In this document: one piece after another, positions 27,521-36,247 of the stretch
How positions within the stretch are numbered: position 1 is the first letter of the stretch
How the letters are laid out: each line of letters opens with the position of its first letter
DNA from: Pseudomonadota bacterium
GTDB taxonomy: Bacteria > Desulfobacterota > Binatia > Binatales > Binataceae
NCBI GenBank assembly: GCA_021324755.1
Contig: JAJPIL010000007.1
Coordinates: 186,001-250,000, forward strand
DNA: 64,000 nt
Direction: 5' to 3'
Made by a program: the position numbers and the translations under genes
The notes under the pieces: model-generated
What the model was told of the DNA's origin: nothing
What the model saw: only the letters and a program-made list of their open reading frames with translations
Database searches by the model: none

Positions 27521-27964
27521 GGCTTTCTTATTCTCCCAACCCAGGCGTGTTGAGTTAGCGCTGAGAGTTCAGCGCGGGAAATTCTTTTCGTTGGGAAATA
27601 ATTTACCTAGGTCTCGGAAATAGTGAGTCATCGGTGACGCGGCTGGGGTGTTTCTTGGCGTCGCGAGGCTTTGAAACTAGAACCTACGGCCCAATAACCT
27701 TACTTATCGACGCGCATAAGCTAGCAAAAAGCTGCTCCATCCTGGGTTTTGCCTGACGATAACGACGCGAAAAGTTATGGTTGGATCGCTTCGGTCGGCT
27801 TTCAATAAGTGCGTCGTCCTGCGCGTCTTGCCCCGGAACACCGTTTAACTAAACGAGGCTTGGCTTTTCTCCTCCCTTGAGGCTGTGACCATCTAAAATC
27901 TTCCGCGACTTTGAATTTCTGGCACGAAGTCTATCCCATGCCGGTCACGACCATCGAGTCTGAG
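27521..27964. other. Intergenic region between the lipoprotein and TolC-like genes
   Basis: 444 bases between convergent genes. It contains the hairpin listed at 27558-27575. I see nothing else: no open frame of quality and no RNA gene. Confidence 0.4.
27558..27575 (+). terminator. Terminator-like hairpin after the lipoprotein gene
   Basis: GCGCTGA and TCAGCGC make a perfect 7-bp stem with a GAGT loop, 38 bases past the stop codon. The downstream sequence is GGGAAATTCTTTTCG, so the T-run is short and starts several bases late. An imperfect intrinsic terminator is the best reading. Confidence 0.4.
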
Positions 27965-29887
27965 CTAGAAGCGCCCGTACCACGGGATGTTGGTATGGGG
28001 ATTTTCCAGCTCGAAGTCGATTCCGAAATGTGAAAGCAAGCGCCCCTCCGCATGAAGCAACTGTAACTTGGCTTGCTCGAGGTCGACCTCAGTCTGAACT
28101 TGGTTGCCTTCGGCGCTAACCAATTCCTGTTCGAATTGAAGCAGGTCGTGCGTCGTCGCCATTCCGACGCGGAACCGCTGTTGCTCGTTGCGGAGAGCCT
28201 GACGGGCATACTCTTGCGCGGCGGCAGTAGCGGTCACCCGCTTGAGGTCGGCCCGCAAGTTAGCGATCGAGTTCTCCACCTCAGTAATGATCTGAGATAG
28301 TAGGTCGCGATACTGCATCCGCTGTTGCTCGTAGATGACCCGCGTCTGGGCCAGAGCGGCTTTCGCGGTCGCATTGTCGAGCTGCATTTCCCAGCTAAAG
28401 AAAGCGGCGTAGTTGTAAAAGGCGAAGTCGAACATTTTGCTTAGCGCCGTGCCGTATTCGCCTTTAAACGGAAATTGAAAGCCAGGTTGACCCGCCGACG
28501 TGCCTAAGGTCTGGATGCAGTTTGGCGTGACAAGACCAAATGTTGGGCCGCACTCGACATTCCCCGATTCGTTAGTAATGCCGATTTGAGTTTGAGCATT
28601 GAGCTGGGGCAAAAGCTGGTTTTCCTGGAACCTGACCTGTAACAAATCCATCTGAATTGCCTCTCGCAAGTTATGCAAAGCCGGCCGGTAAAGCACGGCT
28701 TTCTCCAAAGCGTCGTCGACATCCAGTTGGACCGGCTCACTCGGGTTCGGCCGGTCGGCTGGCTCGATGTCGTCTGGAATAAACACGCCCTGCGGATTTA
28801 GCATAACGTCCTGACGCAGAACGACACGCGCAGTTTGAAGATTAGCCTCGGCGGTGTAAACGTTTGCGCGGGCAGTTTCAGCGGCGGACTGTGCCTCTTG
28901 TACGTCGATCGGGGCTAATGTGCCGACGCGGAGGCTTATCGTGTTTTGCCGCACTAGGTCTTCGTTAAACTTGAGCGATTCCTGTGCCACTCTGAGATTC
29001 TCCTGGGCTCTGACAACGTTCCAGTAATCGTTAGCCACCCGCTGCACAAAATCCTCCATCGCTTGCGCATAAGCCCATTGCGCTTGCTTTTGTTGCGATT
29101 CAGCAATCTCTACGCTCAGCGTCGCGAACTTCCATCCGAAGTTACGCAAAAGCGGTTGCGAGAGCGAAAGTTGAAGCACCGGGTTGTAGAATGGATTGAC
29201 CGTCTGGGTCAAATTGTTGGTGCGCTCGAACAAGTTGTTGAACTGAGCACTGAGCGTGCCGTTTGTGGTTGCGAGGATTTTGTTGATGGCGAAATTCCAC
29301 TCGTACTGGCGGGTTTCAAGGCCCAAAGCGCCACCAAAAGTTTCGAATGGAGTAGTGGTCGGAAAGTTACTGTAAATCGTACCCAGATTGGCCACCGAGT
29401 CGGGATCGAATTCGGCCCATTGCATGTTTACGTTTTCTTGCGCTTCGATAGGGTTGAGCCGAGCAACCTTTACAGCGGGGTTGTTCATCAATGCGATATA
29501 AATTGCCTGCTTAAGCGTCAGTTGACGGCGGGTGCGAGAGCGAGTCCGCAAGTAAGCTCGACTTATAATGCTCTCTGCCGGCACTTCTCTTACTGGCGAC
29601 CATTGATGCCGAAACACCGAGGGAAGTGATAAGACACCTTGTCCACGCTCGAAGGGAGCGGTCTCCGAGGAGGGTATGCTTATTTGTGGCGCACCCTGTA
29701 AGCCGCCGATGGGCGTAGGCGGCGTTGTCGAGCTTGTAGCACTAGAACGGACCGATCCCGCGGAACCGGTGACGGAACTCGAAGGGTACCCGCTAACTCC
29801 CTGGGCGAAAACGCTTGTACAAAGCGACCCCAGAGCCAACACAAGCGTCATCGCTGCGAAAAATGCCCACTGAGTTCGCCTATCCAT
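27965..29887 (-). CDS. TolC-like outer-membrane efflux channel, paralogue A
   Basis: 640 residues with a signal peptide ending near SVFAQ. Residues 30-122 form an extension, the first part Ser/Thr/Pro-rich and the second part (ETAPFERGQGVLSLPSV ... AYLRTRSRTRRQ) shared with the next gene. The TolC domain follows from about 123 (LTLKQAIYIALMNNPAVKVA), with two long helical repeats marked by QPLLRNFGWKFATL and LRVGTLAPIDVQEAQ. It ends in PWYGRF, whose terminal Phe fits a BAM recognition signal. It should trimerise as an outer-membrane duct for an efflux or secretion pump. The gene follows paralogue B on the same strand (81 bases apart). The two RND pumps at 37.9-44.5 kb are the obvious partners. 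Confidence 0.9.
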   Translation of the reverse strand: MDRRTQWAFFAAMTLVLALGSLCTSVFAQGVSGYPSSSVTGSAGSVRSSATSSTTPPTPIGGLQGAPQISIPSSETAPFERGQGVLSLPSVFRHQWSPVREVPAESIISRAYLRTRSRTRRQLTLKQAIYIALMNNPAVKVARLNPIEAQENVNMQWAEFDPDSVANLGTIYSNFPTTTPFETFGGALGLETRQYEWNFAINKILATTNGTLSAQFNNLFERTNNLTQTVNPFYNPVLQLSLSQPLLRNFGWKFATLSVEIAESQQKQAQWAYAQAMEDFVQRVANDYWNVVRAQENLRVAQESLKFNEDLVRQNTISLRVGTLAPIDVQEAQSAAETARANVYTAEANLQTARVVLRQDVMLNPQGVFIPDDIEPADRPNPSEPVQLDVDDALEKAVLYRPALHNLREAIQMDLLQVRFQENQLLPQLNAQTQIGITNESGNVECGPTFGLVTPNCIQTLGTSAGQPGFQFPFKGEYGTALSKMFDFAFYNYAAFFSWEMQLDNATAKAALAQTRVIYEQQRMQYRDLLSQIITEVENSIANLRADLKRVTATAAAQEYARQALRNEQQRFRVGMATTHDLLQFEQELVSAEGNQVQTEVDLEQAKLQLLHAEGRLLSHFGIDFELENPHTNIPWYGRF

Positions 29888-29968
29888 AATTACGTTCCTC
29901 TCTCGGGCGTTGGCTTTATCCGCCCCGCAATCACGCTCCAGCTGCCAAAACCGTAGCGCACCAATCCT

Positions 29969-31915
29969 TCAGAAGCGCGCATACCATGGAACCTCTTCGC
30001 TCGGATCCTGAACCTCGAAGTCGATATCGTAGTGTGAAAGAAGTCCGCCGGTAGCACGCAGTAACTGGATTTTCGCCTCCTCCAGGTCAACTTCAGCTTG
30101 GATCTGATTGCCTTCAGCGCTAACCAGCTGCTCTTCGAACTGGAGCAGATCGTGGGTAGTTGCCATGCCGACCTTGAAGCGCTGCTGCTCGTTATACAAC
30201 GCCTGGCGCGCATAAGCGGTCGCCGCAGCAGTGGCTGCAACCCTTTGTTGGTCAGCGCGCACGGCAGTGATGGCTGACTCAACTTCTGTAACCACCTGAG
30301 ACAGGGTGTCTCGGTAAGCCATTCGCTGCTGCTCGTAGGCAACACGCGCCTCAGAAACCGCAGCTTTTGCGGTGGCGTTGTCAAGCTGCATCGACCACGT
30401 AAAAAACACCGAGTATTCGTAGAAGCGCACCTGGAACATGTCACCCAGAGCCGAGCCGTAACCGCCCTGGAAGGGAAAACGAAAGCCTGGTAGGTTGGGG
30501 AAAGGTGGACCCGTAACGCAGTTCGATACCACCAGTCCGAAAGCTGGTGCGCAGGTTACGCTTCCTTGCTCGGCAGTGAGCGCAAGCAGCCCGGTCAAAT
30601 TGAACTGTGGAAGAAGCTGATTCTCCATAAATTTTTCTTGCAGCCTGTACGTCTCAATCGCCTGCCTCAGACCATGTAATACCGGTCTATAAAGCACAGC
30701 ATGCTCAATGGCGCGTTCGTCGTTGGTTTCCACCGGCTCGTTTGGGTTTGGATTGTCGACGGCTTCGACGTTGTCGGGAATAAAGTCATTCGACGGGTTA
30801 ATCATAACGTCCTGCCTGAGAGTGGTGCGGGCGCTATCCAGGTTGGCCTCAGCGGTATAGAGATTGGCCCGCGCTGTCTCGGCAGCTGCCTGGGCCTCCT
30901 GGACATCGATCGGAGCTAGCGTGCCAACTCGGAGGCTTATAGTATTTTGCCGCACCAGATCCTCGTTGAACTTTAGTGCCTCCTGAGCCACCTTGAGGTT
31001 TTCTTGTGCCCGCACGAGATTCCAATAATCGTCGGCCACGCGCTGAACGAAATCGTCCAAGGCTTGTTTATAAACCCATTGCGCTCGTTTTTGCTGGGAC
31101 TGCGCGATCCGAACGCCGATCGTCGCAAACTTCCATCCGAAGTTGCGCAAAAGCGGCTGCGAAAGAGACAGGATAAGCTGCGGTTGATAATAAGGGTTAA
31201 TCGTTTGGATGAAGGCGTTGGTTGATTCGTAAAGATTAGTAAGCTGCAGGCTTGCCAACCCATTGGTAGTGCTTAAGACTTTGCTGATCCCGAAGTTCCA
31301 TTCGTACTGCCTAGTGAGAAACACGAGTCCCGGTGCTACAACCCCGTTAGGTAAAGTTTCAGGAAAAGTTTGAAGCGCGGAGACGGCAGGCGTCGTGTTC
31401 TCGATATATCCGACTGACGCTTGAGTATCAGGGTCGAACTCGGCCCAAGCCATGTTAACCGCCTCTTGCGCCGCAACCGGGTCGAGGCGTGCCACTTTGA
31501 CCGCCGGATTATTACGCAGCGCCAAATAGATTGCCTGCTTTAGCGTTAGCGGATGTCGCGCGCGCGAGCGGGTCCGTAAGTATGCACGGTTCACCACGCT
31601 TTCCAGCGGAACTTCCCGCACTGGCGTCCACTGTTTAGTCAGCACCGAAGGAAGCGACAGGACGTCTTCGCCTTTTTCGAAGGGTGCTGTATCGGTGATC
31701 GGGATATTGACGTCAGGCTTACTTTGGAGACCGAGAGGCGGTGCGACAGGATCGGCGCTCGCCGGCTTGCTGGCCGTGGGCAGCGTTGGCGTGGCCGAGC
31801 CAGCCACCACCGCAAGCGCACCGGCAGTTTGGGCGCTCAGGGTACCCTTGCCACACGCGAAGGTCGCGATCCAGGCAGCAAGCAAGCTTGCGAGCGCTAC
31901 ATGCCACCTCGCCAT
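29969..31915 (-). CDS. TolC-like outer-membrane efflux channel, paralogue B
   Basis: 648 residues, closely similar to the next gene over its whole length beyond the signal peptide. The shared parts include DTAPFEKGEDVLSLPSV, REVPLESVVNRAYLRTRSR, QPLLRNFGWKFATI, LRVGTLAPIDVQEAQ and the C-terminal PWYARF. The signal peptide ends near LSAQ and is followed by an Ala/Pro-rich stretch unlike that of paralogue A. A Shine-Dalgarno-like GGGGGAAAAAGGG precedes the ATG. The pair is a tandem duplication; paralogue B is promoter-proximal. Substrate and partner are not readable from sequence. Confidence 0.9.
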   Translation of the reverse strand: MARWHVALASLLAAWIATFACGKGTLSAQTAGALAVVAGSATPTLPTASKPASADPVAPPLGLQSKPDVNIPITDTAPFEKGEDVLSLPSVLTKQWTPVREVPLESVVNRAYLRTRSRARHPLTLKQAIYLALRNNPAVKVARLDPVAAQEAVNMAWAEFDPDTQASVGYIENTTPAVSALQTFPETLPNGVVAPGLVFLTRQYEWNFGISKVLSTTNGLASLQLTNLYESTNAFIQTINPYYQPQLILSLSQPLLRNFGWKFATIGVRIAQSQQKRAQWVYKQALDDFVQRVADDYWNLVRAQENLKVAQEALKFNEDLVRQNTISLRVGTLAPIDVQEAQAAAETARANLYTAEANLDSARTTLRQDVMINPSNDFIPDNVEAVDNPNPNEPVETNDERAIEHAVLYRPVLHGLRQAIETYRLQEKFMENQLLPQFNLTGLLALTAEQGSVTCAPAFGLVVSNCVTGPPFPNLPGFRFPFQGGYGSALGDMFQVRFYEYSVFFTWSMQLDNATAKAAVSEARVAYEQQRMAYRDTLSQVVTEVESAITAVRADQQRVAATAAATAYARQALYNEQQRFKVGMATTHDLLQFEEQLVSAEGNQIQAEVDLEEAKIQLLRATGGLLSHYDIDFEVQDPSEEVPWYARF

Positions 31916-32216
31916 TCCCTTTTTCCCCCTGCGACCATCAAGCTAACCCACTCGTCGGCTCACCTCATCCTCGCGCTCCACGAAGTACCGAGGTTTGCAA
32001 CCTTTCGCAACGTAACATGCGGATCGAAAAAGTGCCTCGCCTTCCGAGCAACGGTCAACCCATCAAAATCGTCGGCGTGCCAACACAATAGGCTTGCCCA
32101 ACCCTGCTCAAACGTTGATGATAGCGAATATACACTACGAGAGGTCAAGGCAAAACGGACCGACGAGTTCCAAAATTCGAGGAGCTGAGCCGAAGCTTTT
32201 GCTATTTACTTAGCGG
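31916..32216. other. Divergent intergenic region between TolC paralogue B and the Pro-rich protein
   Basis: 301 bases that must hold promoters for both directions. Several open frames cross it but overlap the TolC signal peptide and are not protein-like. No palindrome strong enough to call an operator. Confidence 0.35.
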
Positions 32217-32855
32217 ATGGCGCAAGGGATGGGAAAACGCATAGCAGCAACGGCACTGCTTGCCCTTATAGTGGAAGTATGTCTTTGGTCGCTCACAGCG
32301 AGCCGTCCAGACAACGGACGCGCGCTGGCACAAGTTGGAATTGGCGTGCCGCCGTCGCCGGTGGTGCTTCCACCGCCGGTTTTGCCTGGTGCGCCGCCGC
32401 AACAGCTTCCTCCCGGCGCGCCCTCTACTCTAGCTCCGCTCATTCCGTTGACCACAGCGACATTAGCGGCAACTCCAACGCTTATCTCGCCGCAAGCGGT
32501 CGCTACGCCGAGCGCTTCGCCCACGCCACGTGTCTTTGCGTGCACGTGCTATGGTTTCGCCTCGCGTCCGTTCTGGAGCGGCAACGTCACGGCCAACAGC
32601 TACTACGCGGCGCGAGCGGCTGCCGAGAATGCCTGCCTTACTTTTCAGTTCAGTCGGACGCCAGCAACGGTAAATATTCCCACTCCGGTCTTTGCCTTTT
32701 TCCCCACGCCGATACCGCCCGTGGGAACGATTCAGGGTGTTCCTGGATTGCCGAACCTAAATGTCGCCCCGGGAGGAGTGAGCGGTTTTGCGCTTTTGCA
32801 AAGCCGACGGGGGCAAGCTTTCATTCCTCGCTGTGCCCAGTGTGCGTGCAATTAG
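32217..32855 (+). CDS. Hypothetical secreted Pro-rich protein with paired Cys motifs
   Basis: 212 residues, family not recognised. A signal peptide (MGKRIAATALLALIVEVCLW..., cleavage near ALAQ) is followed by about 60 residues dominated by Pro, Ala and Thr. A compact domain (about 103-212) has CTCYGF near its start and ends with RCAQCACN. The middle part FASRPFWSGNVTANSYYAAR may be the folded core. Two other frames (32279-32899 plus, 32210-32545 minus) overlap, but only this one has a signal peptide. It is divergent from the TolC pair. Confidence 0.6.
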   Translation: MAQGMGKRIAATALLALIVEVCLWSLTASRPDNGRALAQVGIGVPPSPVVLPPPVLPGAPPQQLPPGAPSTLAPLIPLTTATLAATPTLISPQAVATPSASPTPRVFACTCYGFASRPFWSGNVTANSYYAARAAAENACLTFQFSRTPATVNIPTPVFAFFPTPIPPVGTIQGVPGLPNLNVAPGGVSGFALLQSRRGQAFIPRCAQCACN

Positions 32856-33077
32856 AGCATTTCTTCGCTAGTGCCGGAGCTTGGCCTGTTTTCATGTAGC
32901 TTTTTATCAGGTGTCAACCGATATGATGGTCCTCCCGCACGCACGTGACTTCGAGTCGCAGCGACGGACCATGATCCGTCAAGCAAACATTTCTCGTTCG
33001 ACAAACTTCGATACGGGAGCGGCCTCGCGCACGATGGTAGTTGGACGGAACCAATTCGCGCGTCTCGCTTTACGTCC

Positions 33078-35090
33078 CTATGCTGGAGGCCGGCGATCCA
33101 TCGCAGTTTGGTGCTTTTTCGCTTTGTCGGCGCCTTTTAGACTGCGTTGCACTGCTTGAGCTTGAAGTTCCTGAACAAGCTTTGGAACCTCAGGAATACG
33201 CAAAACGATTTCTCTGCAGGTCTCTTCTTCGGCGCGCATCAAACGTATATCTCGCAGAGCCTCCACCAGGTTAATTCCTGATTCAAGAAAGATGTCCACC
33301 AGCACGAAAGCGGGCCGAATGATCAGTGCGTAGCGACCGCCCGAAGCTTTAATAAGGTCCTTTCCGTTGGAGGTCGATACCATACGGATTCGCAGCCCAA
33401 CGGTCCATCCACCGATCAAAAAGACGTAATATCCGTCATATCTAGACACGTGTCCATAGACTACAGCGTCCACGTCGAGCCAGGATCCCAGCTGTTGCGG
33501 CGACACTCGCATCAAATCTCCGAATGTCCGCACGCCGTGTTGGGCCAAAACCGCGTCCACCTCGAGCGGGCTTACGATCTCGAACTCTCGTTGAGCCAAA
33601 AATGCAACAAAAACGCGGCGCACTCTGTTACCGACAGTCCATCGCCACCTTTCGATTTCATCCCCGGAATGAAAAGTCACGGGAATCATGTCCACTTTGA
33701 GGTTGTCGCCCTGAGTGTAACTAAACGGCAACACCGCTACGCGGCGAGGCGGATTAGCGTAATATTGGGGAGAGACCTCGATCGGGAAAGTCTCGGGATC
33801 GGTTTCGATTAAACGATCCAGAATCGTCTTCCGGCCGTGGCGGAAGATTCTCTTTTCCTTGCGAAAGAATATTTCCGGGCGCTTGTCCGTTTGGCCCGAT
33901 ATCTCGGAGACCCAGCTAGGCGTTTGCGGACAATAAGAATTATCGGAAACAGCTTCCGCTTGAGGGTTTGTTAGCCGCGCAGACCTCGGAATTGAAAGAC
34001 CCGAAACTTCCTTCGAGCCTAAAGGTACTCCCCAGGCCGAGCCGACCTCGACACCGGCCGGCGAAGCGTGCCCCCCTTGCGTGCCATCTTCGGGCAAGTG
34101 GGATTGGGCCGAGGTTGAAGGCGACGAGTCGTTCGCCTTTATATCCACATTCGACGGACCAAGTGCCACGCTTTGACCTTGGGCGAAATTCGACGTCTGC
34201 TCTTCCTTGACTTTGGCTTTGTTCGGTGTTTGCACATTCCTATGTCCGGCTGAGGCGCTGCTTGACCGTGCCAGCGTAGCAAGCTTAGCCAGCGTTGCAC
34301 TTGCATAGTTGGTCAGTGGAATTCGCCAAACCAGCTCGCGCGCGACCTCCTCTTCTGCCCTTCTGAGATCGACATCGCGCAAATCGGTGAGATTCACCGC
34401 CGAGTTGAACGCGATGTCGCGCAAGGCAAGAGCTGGCGTGATTTCGTTCTTGTTGCGGGTGCCGATCCCAGCGACCAAAGTGCAGCCGGTCTCTGTCGAG
34501 ACCATTTTCAGGCGAAGCGTCACTTCCCAACCCACGAACAGCATGAAGTAGTAGACCTCGTAGTGGGTGACCTCGCCGTACACTACGGCGTCGACGTCAA
34601 GCCATCGTCCCAGCTCCTGGGGTGTGACGCCATCGAGCTTGACGTCATTGTCTACGCCTCTGGCGGCCAAAACCGCGTCGACCTCAAGTGTGTTGACCGT
34701 TTCGAACTCGCGCTGCGCAAGATATCCCTCGACATCCTTGCGCAATCGATTCGAATCGGTCCATCGCCAGTCAGCAAGCTGCTCAGCTCGCCGTATCGTT
34801 ATCGGAACCTTGTCCAGGACATAGTTGCCGCTTCCCTTGTCGGTGAACGGCAACACGGCCACGCGTCGAGGTGGGTTGGAACGGTATTCGGGACTTACGT
34901 ATATGCGAAACGTACCAGGATCGAATTCCACTACGCGGTCAAAAAGCGTTTTGCTGCCGTGAGAGCGCGCGCTGTACTCAGGAAGGAAAAGGGGTTGTGG
35001 TGGGGGATTGGAGCTGGTAGACCGTAGCGCGCAAGAGCTCCCGAGCCCCAGGGCCGCTGCAAGTAATAGCGATATCAGACGAAATGCCAT
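33078..35090 (-). CDS. Envelope protein with two GNA1162-like halves (internal duplication)
   Basis: 670 residues. A hydrophobic leader ends at Cys20 in LGLGSSC, an imperfect lipobox, so a lipoprotein is possible. Two homologous halves follow (about 45-270 and 410-640), each opening with DR..E.DP.TF.I.VSP.Y and NPPRRVAVLPF and carrying REFE.V..LEVDAVLA, LG.WLDVDAVVYG and R.VSTE or equivalent. This pattern fits the GNA1162/DUF799 lipoprotein family, related to the CsgG/LpoB fold. The linker (about 275-400) is Ser/Gln-rich and low complexity. Single-domain members are the usual form; a tandem fusion is not. Its neighbours are envelope efflux genes. Confidence 0.75.
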   Translation of the reverse strand: MAFRLISLLLAAALGLGSSCALRSTSSNPPPQPLFLPEYSARSHGSKTLFDRVVEFDPGTFRIYVSPEYRSNPPRRVAVLPFTDKGSGNYVLDKVPITIRRAEQLADWRWTDSNRLRKDVEGYLAQREFETVNTLEVDAVLAARGVDNDVKLDGVTPQELGRWLDVDAVVYGEVTHYEVYYFMLFVGWEVTLRLKMVSTETGCTLVAGIGTRNKNEITPALALRDIAFNSAVNLTDLRDVDLRRAEEEVARELVWRIPLTNYASATLAKLATLARSSSASAGHRNVQTPNKAKVKEEQTSNFAQGQSVALGPSNVDIKANDSSPSTSAQSHLPEDGTQGGHASPAGVEVGSAWGVPLGSKEVSGLSIPRSARLTNPQAEAVSDNSYCPQTPSWVSEISGQTDKRPEIFFRKEKRIFRHGRKTILDRLIETDPETFPIEVSPQYYANPPRRVAVLPFSYTQGDNLKVDMIPVTFHSGDEIERWRWTVGNRVRRVFVAFLAQREFEIVSPLEVDAVLAQHGVRTFGDLMRVSPQQLGSWLDVDAVVYGHVSRYDGYYVFLIGGWTVGLRIRMVSTSNGKDLIKASGGRYALIIRPAFVLVDIFLESGINLVEALRDIRLMRAEEETCREIVLRIPEVPKLVQELQAQAVQRSLKGADKAKKHQTAMDRRPPA

Positions 35091-36247
35091 TCAAGGCTAA
35101 CCCGTTTTTTTGGTGATGCGGTCTCAAGTTGACCCACATGTGAAATTAGCTTCGCGAGCATCGAAAGTGCTCAGGCTGAGGCGCAAACCCCTTTTGTTCA
35201 CCACGCTGGCGACTCTACCGCAACGGTGTTAGCTTTTCAACGCACGAAAGCTCGCGTAAAGACTTTTAGTTCCCCAGTATAGTTCCTGCAGCCTTTTCCT
35301 TACGCGCCAAGTAAGATCGCCTGAGCTCAATGTCGCGCGTCATGTCAGCTGGTCCGTCTGGACGGGTCACTAGGCAAAGGTTAACTGTCGACCCTTCTGC
35401 CGCTCAAGCACCCGTCAAAGTAAGCACGATCCGCTGTGCTGACCCCAGCCAGACAAGTGTTATCGCTCAGGCTCGACATTGGCTGAGCCCACCACTTTCT
35501 GCGTAGTGGTTCCCCAAATCCTGTTAGTTATTGCTCAACACGGTCTGAAAGCTCGAATAGAAGACTGTTATGCCTCAAGACCAATCAGGCTTTGCTTAGT
35601 ACTCGTCGCCAAGCCAGCCTGGGCCGACAAAGTCAGTTAAGGGGCGCGACGACTGGGGGATCCTGGGATCCTCCCGACCGACATCTTAGCGAACGCACTC
35701 TTGGAAGCTTTAAGCCCTGCTGGCCCACAGCCATTGTCACAATGTCAAGGGCCGCATTAAGTGCCGCACGATGCGAAGCTAGTGGCCTGCATCGGGAAGC
35801 GTCTCGCAATTACAGAGTTAAATCGCGATGGACCTATGATGTCTAGCGGAGGAGCAAGCCCTTTCCAAGCGGGCCAGCGCAAGGATGAACTCGGTCGTTG
35901 CTGTAACCTTCTGTGAAGAGCTTTAAACTCACCACCTCTTCTATCCCGACAACGCTTGGCTTGTACGGTTTGAAGACTCTTTTGCGCGTTTATGCCATAG
36001 TCAAAATAGTAGCCTAATAAATTGCCGGACTGGCCTAGGACCTACACGAGGACAGCACACACATTTTCAGGATTGAGCTAGGAGAAATAAGCGGATAAGC
36101 GAACATAATGCAGCGTAAATTGGTTACTTGCCCCCTCGAACCGTCATCCCCAGCAAAGTATATATCGTCATGTGTTTTAGGTGTTGTATGCTTGCCATAT
36201 TCGAAATGACTTGCGTTGGATTTTGGCAAACCTCGTAAGAGGGCGCG
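35091..36247. other. 1.16 kb region without genes upstream of the RND operon
   Basis: The longest gap in the window. Open frames at 35592-35846 (plus) and 36035-36229 (minus) are rich in Arg, Ser and His, lack any domain and are rejected. A duplicated GGATCC (GGATCCTGGGATCC, within about 35658-35680) is the only obvious symmetry. The last 150 bases are AT-richer and probably hold the promoter for the adaptor gene. It could contain a decayed gene or an unrecognised RNA. Confidence 0.4.

Noticed and set aside
29890-30444. 184-codon minus-strand frame beside the TolC genes
   Set aside because: It lies in another frame of TolC paralogue B and is Ser/Arg/Leu-rich; it is a shadow of the real gene.
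32279-32899. Alternative 206-codon plus-strand frame over the Pro-rich protein
   Set aside because: No signal peptide or domain, and it crosses the stop of the better frame. The 32217 frame has a signal peptide.
35650-35685. Inverted repeat around the doubled GGATCC
   Set aside because: GGATCC is self-complementary, so the apparent symmetry is cheap. The loop would be only two bases and no gene is adjacent.
35592-35846. 84-codon plus-strand frame in the long gap
   Set aside because: Composition is Arg/Ser/Trp-rich and low quality, with no ribosome site or domain.
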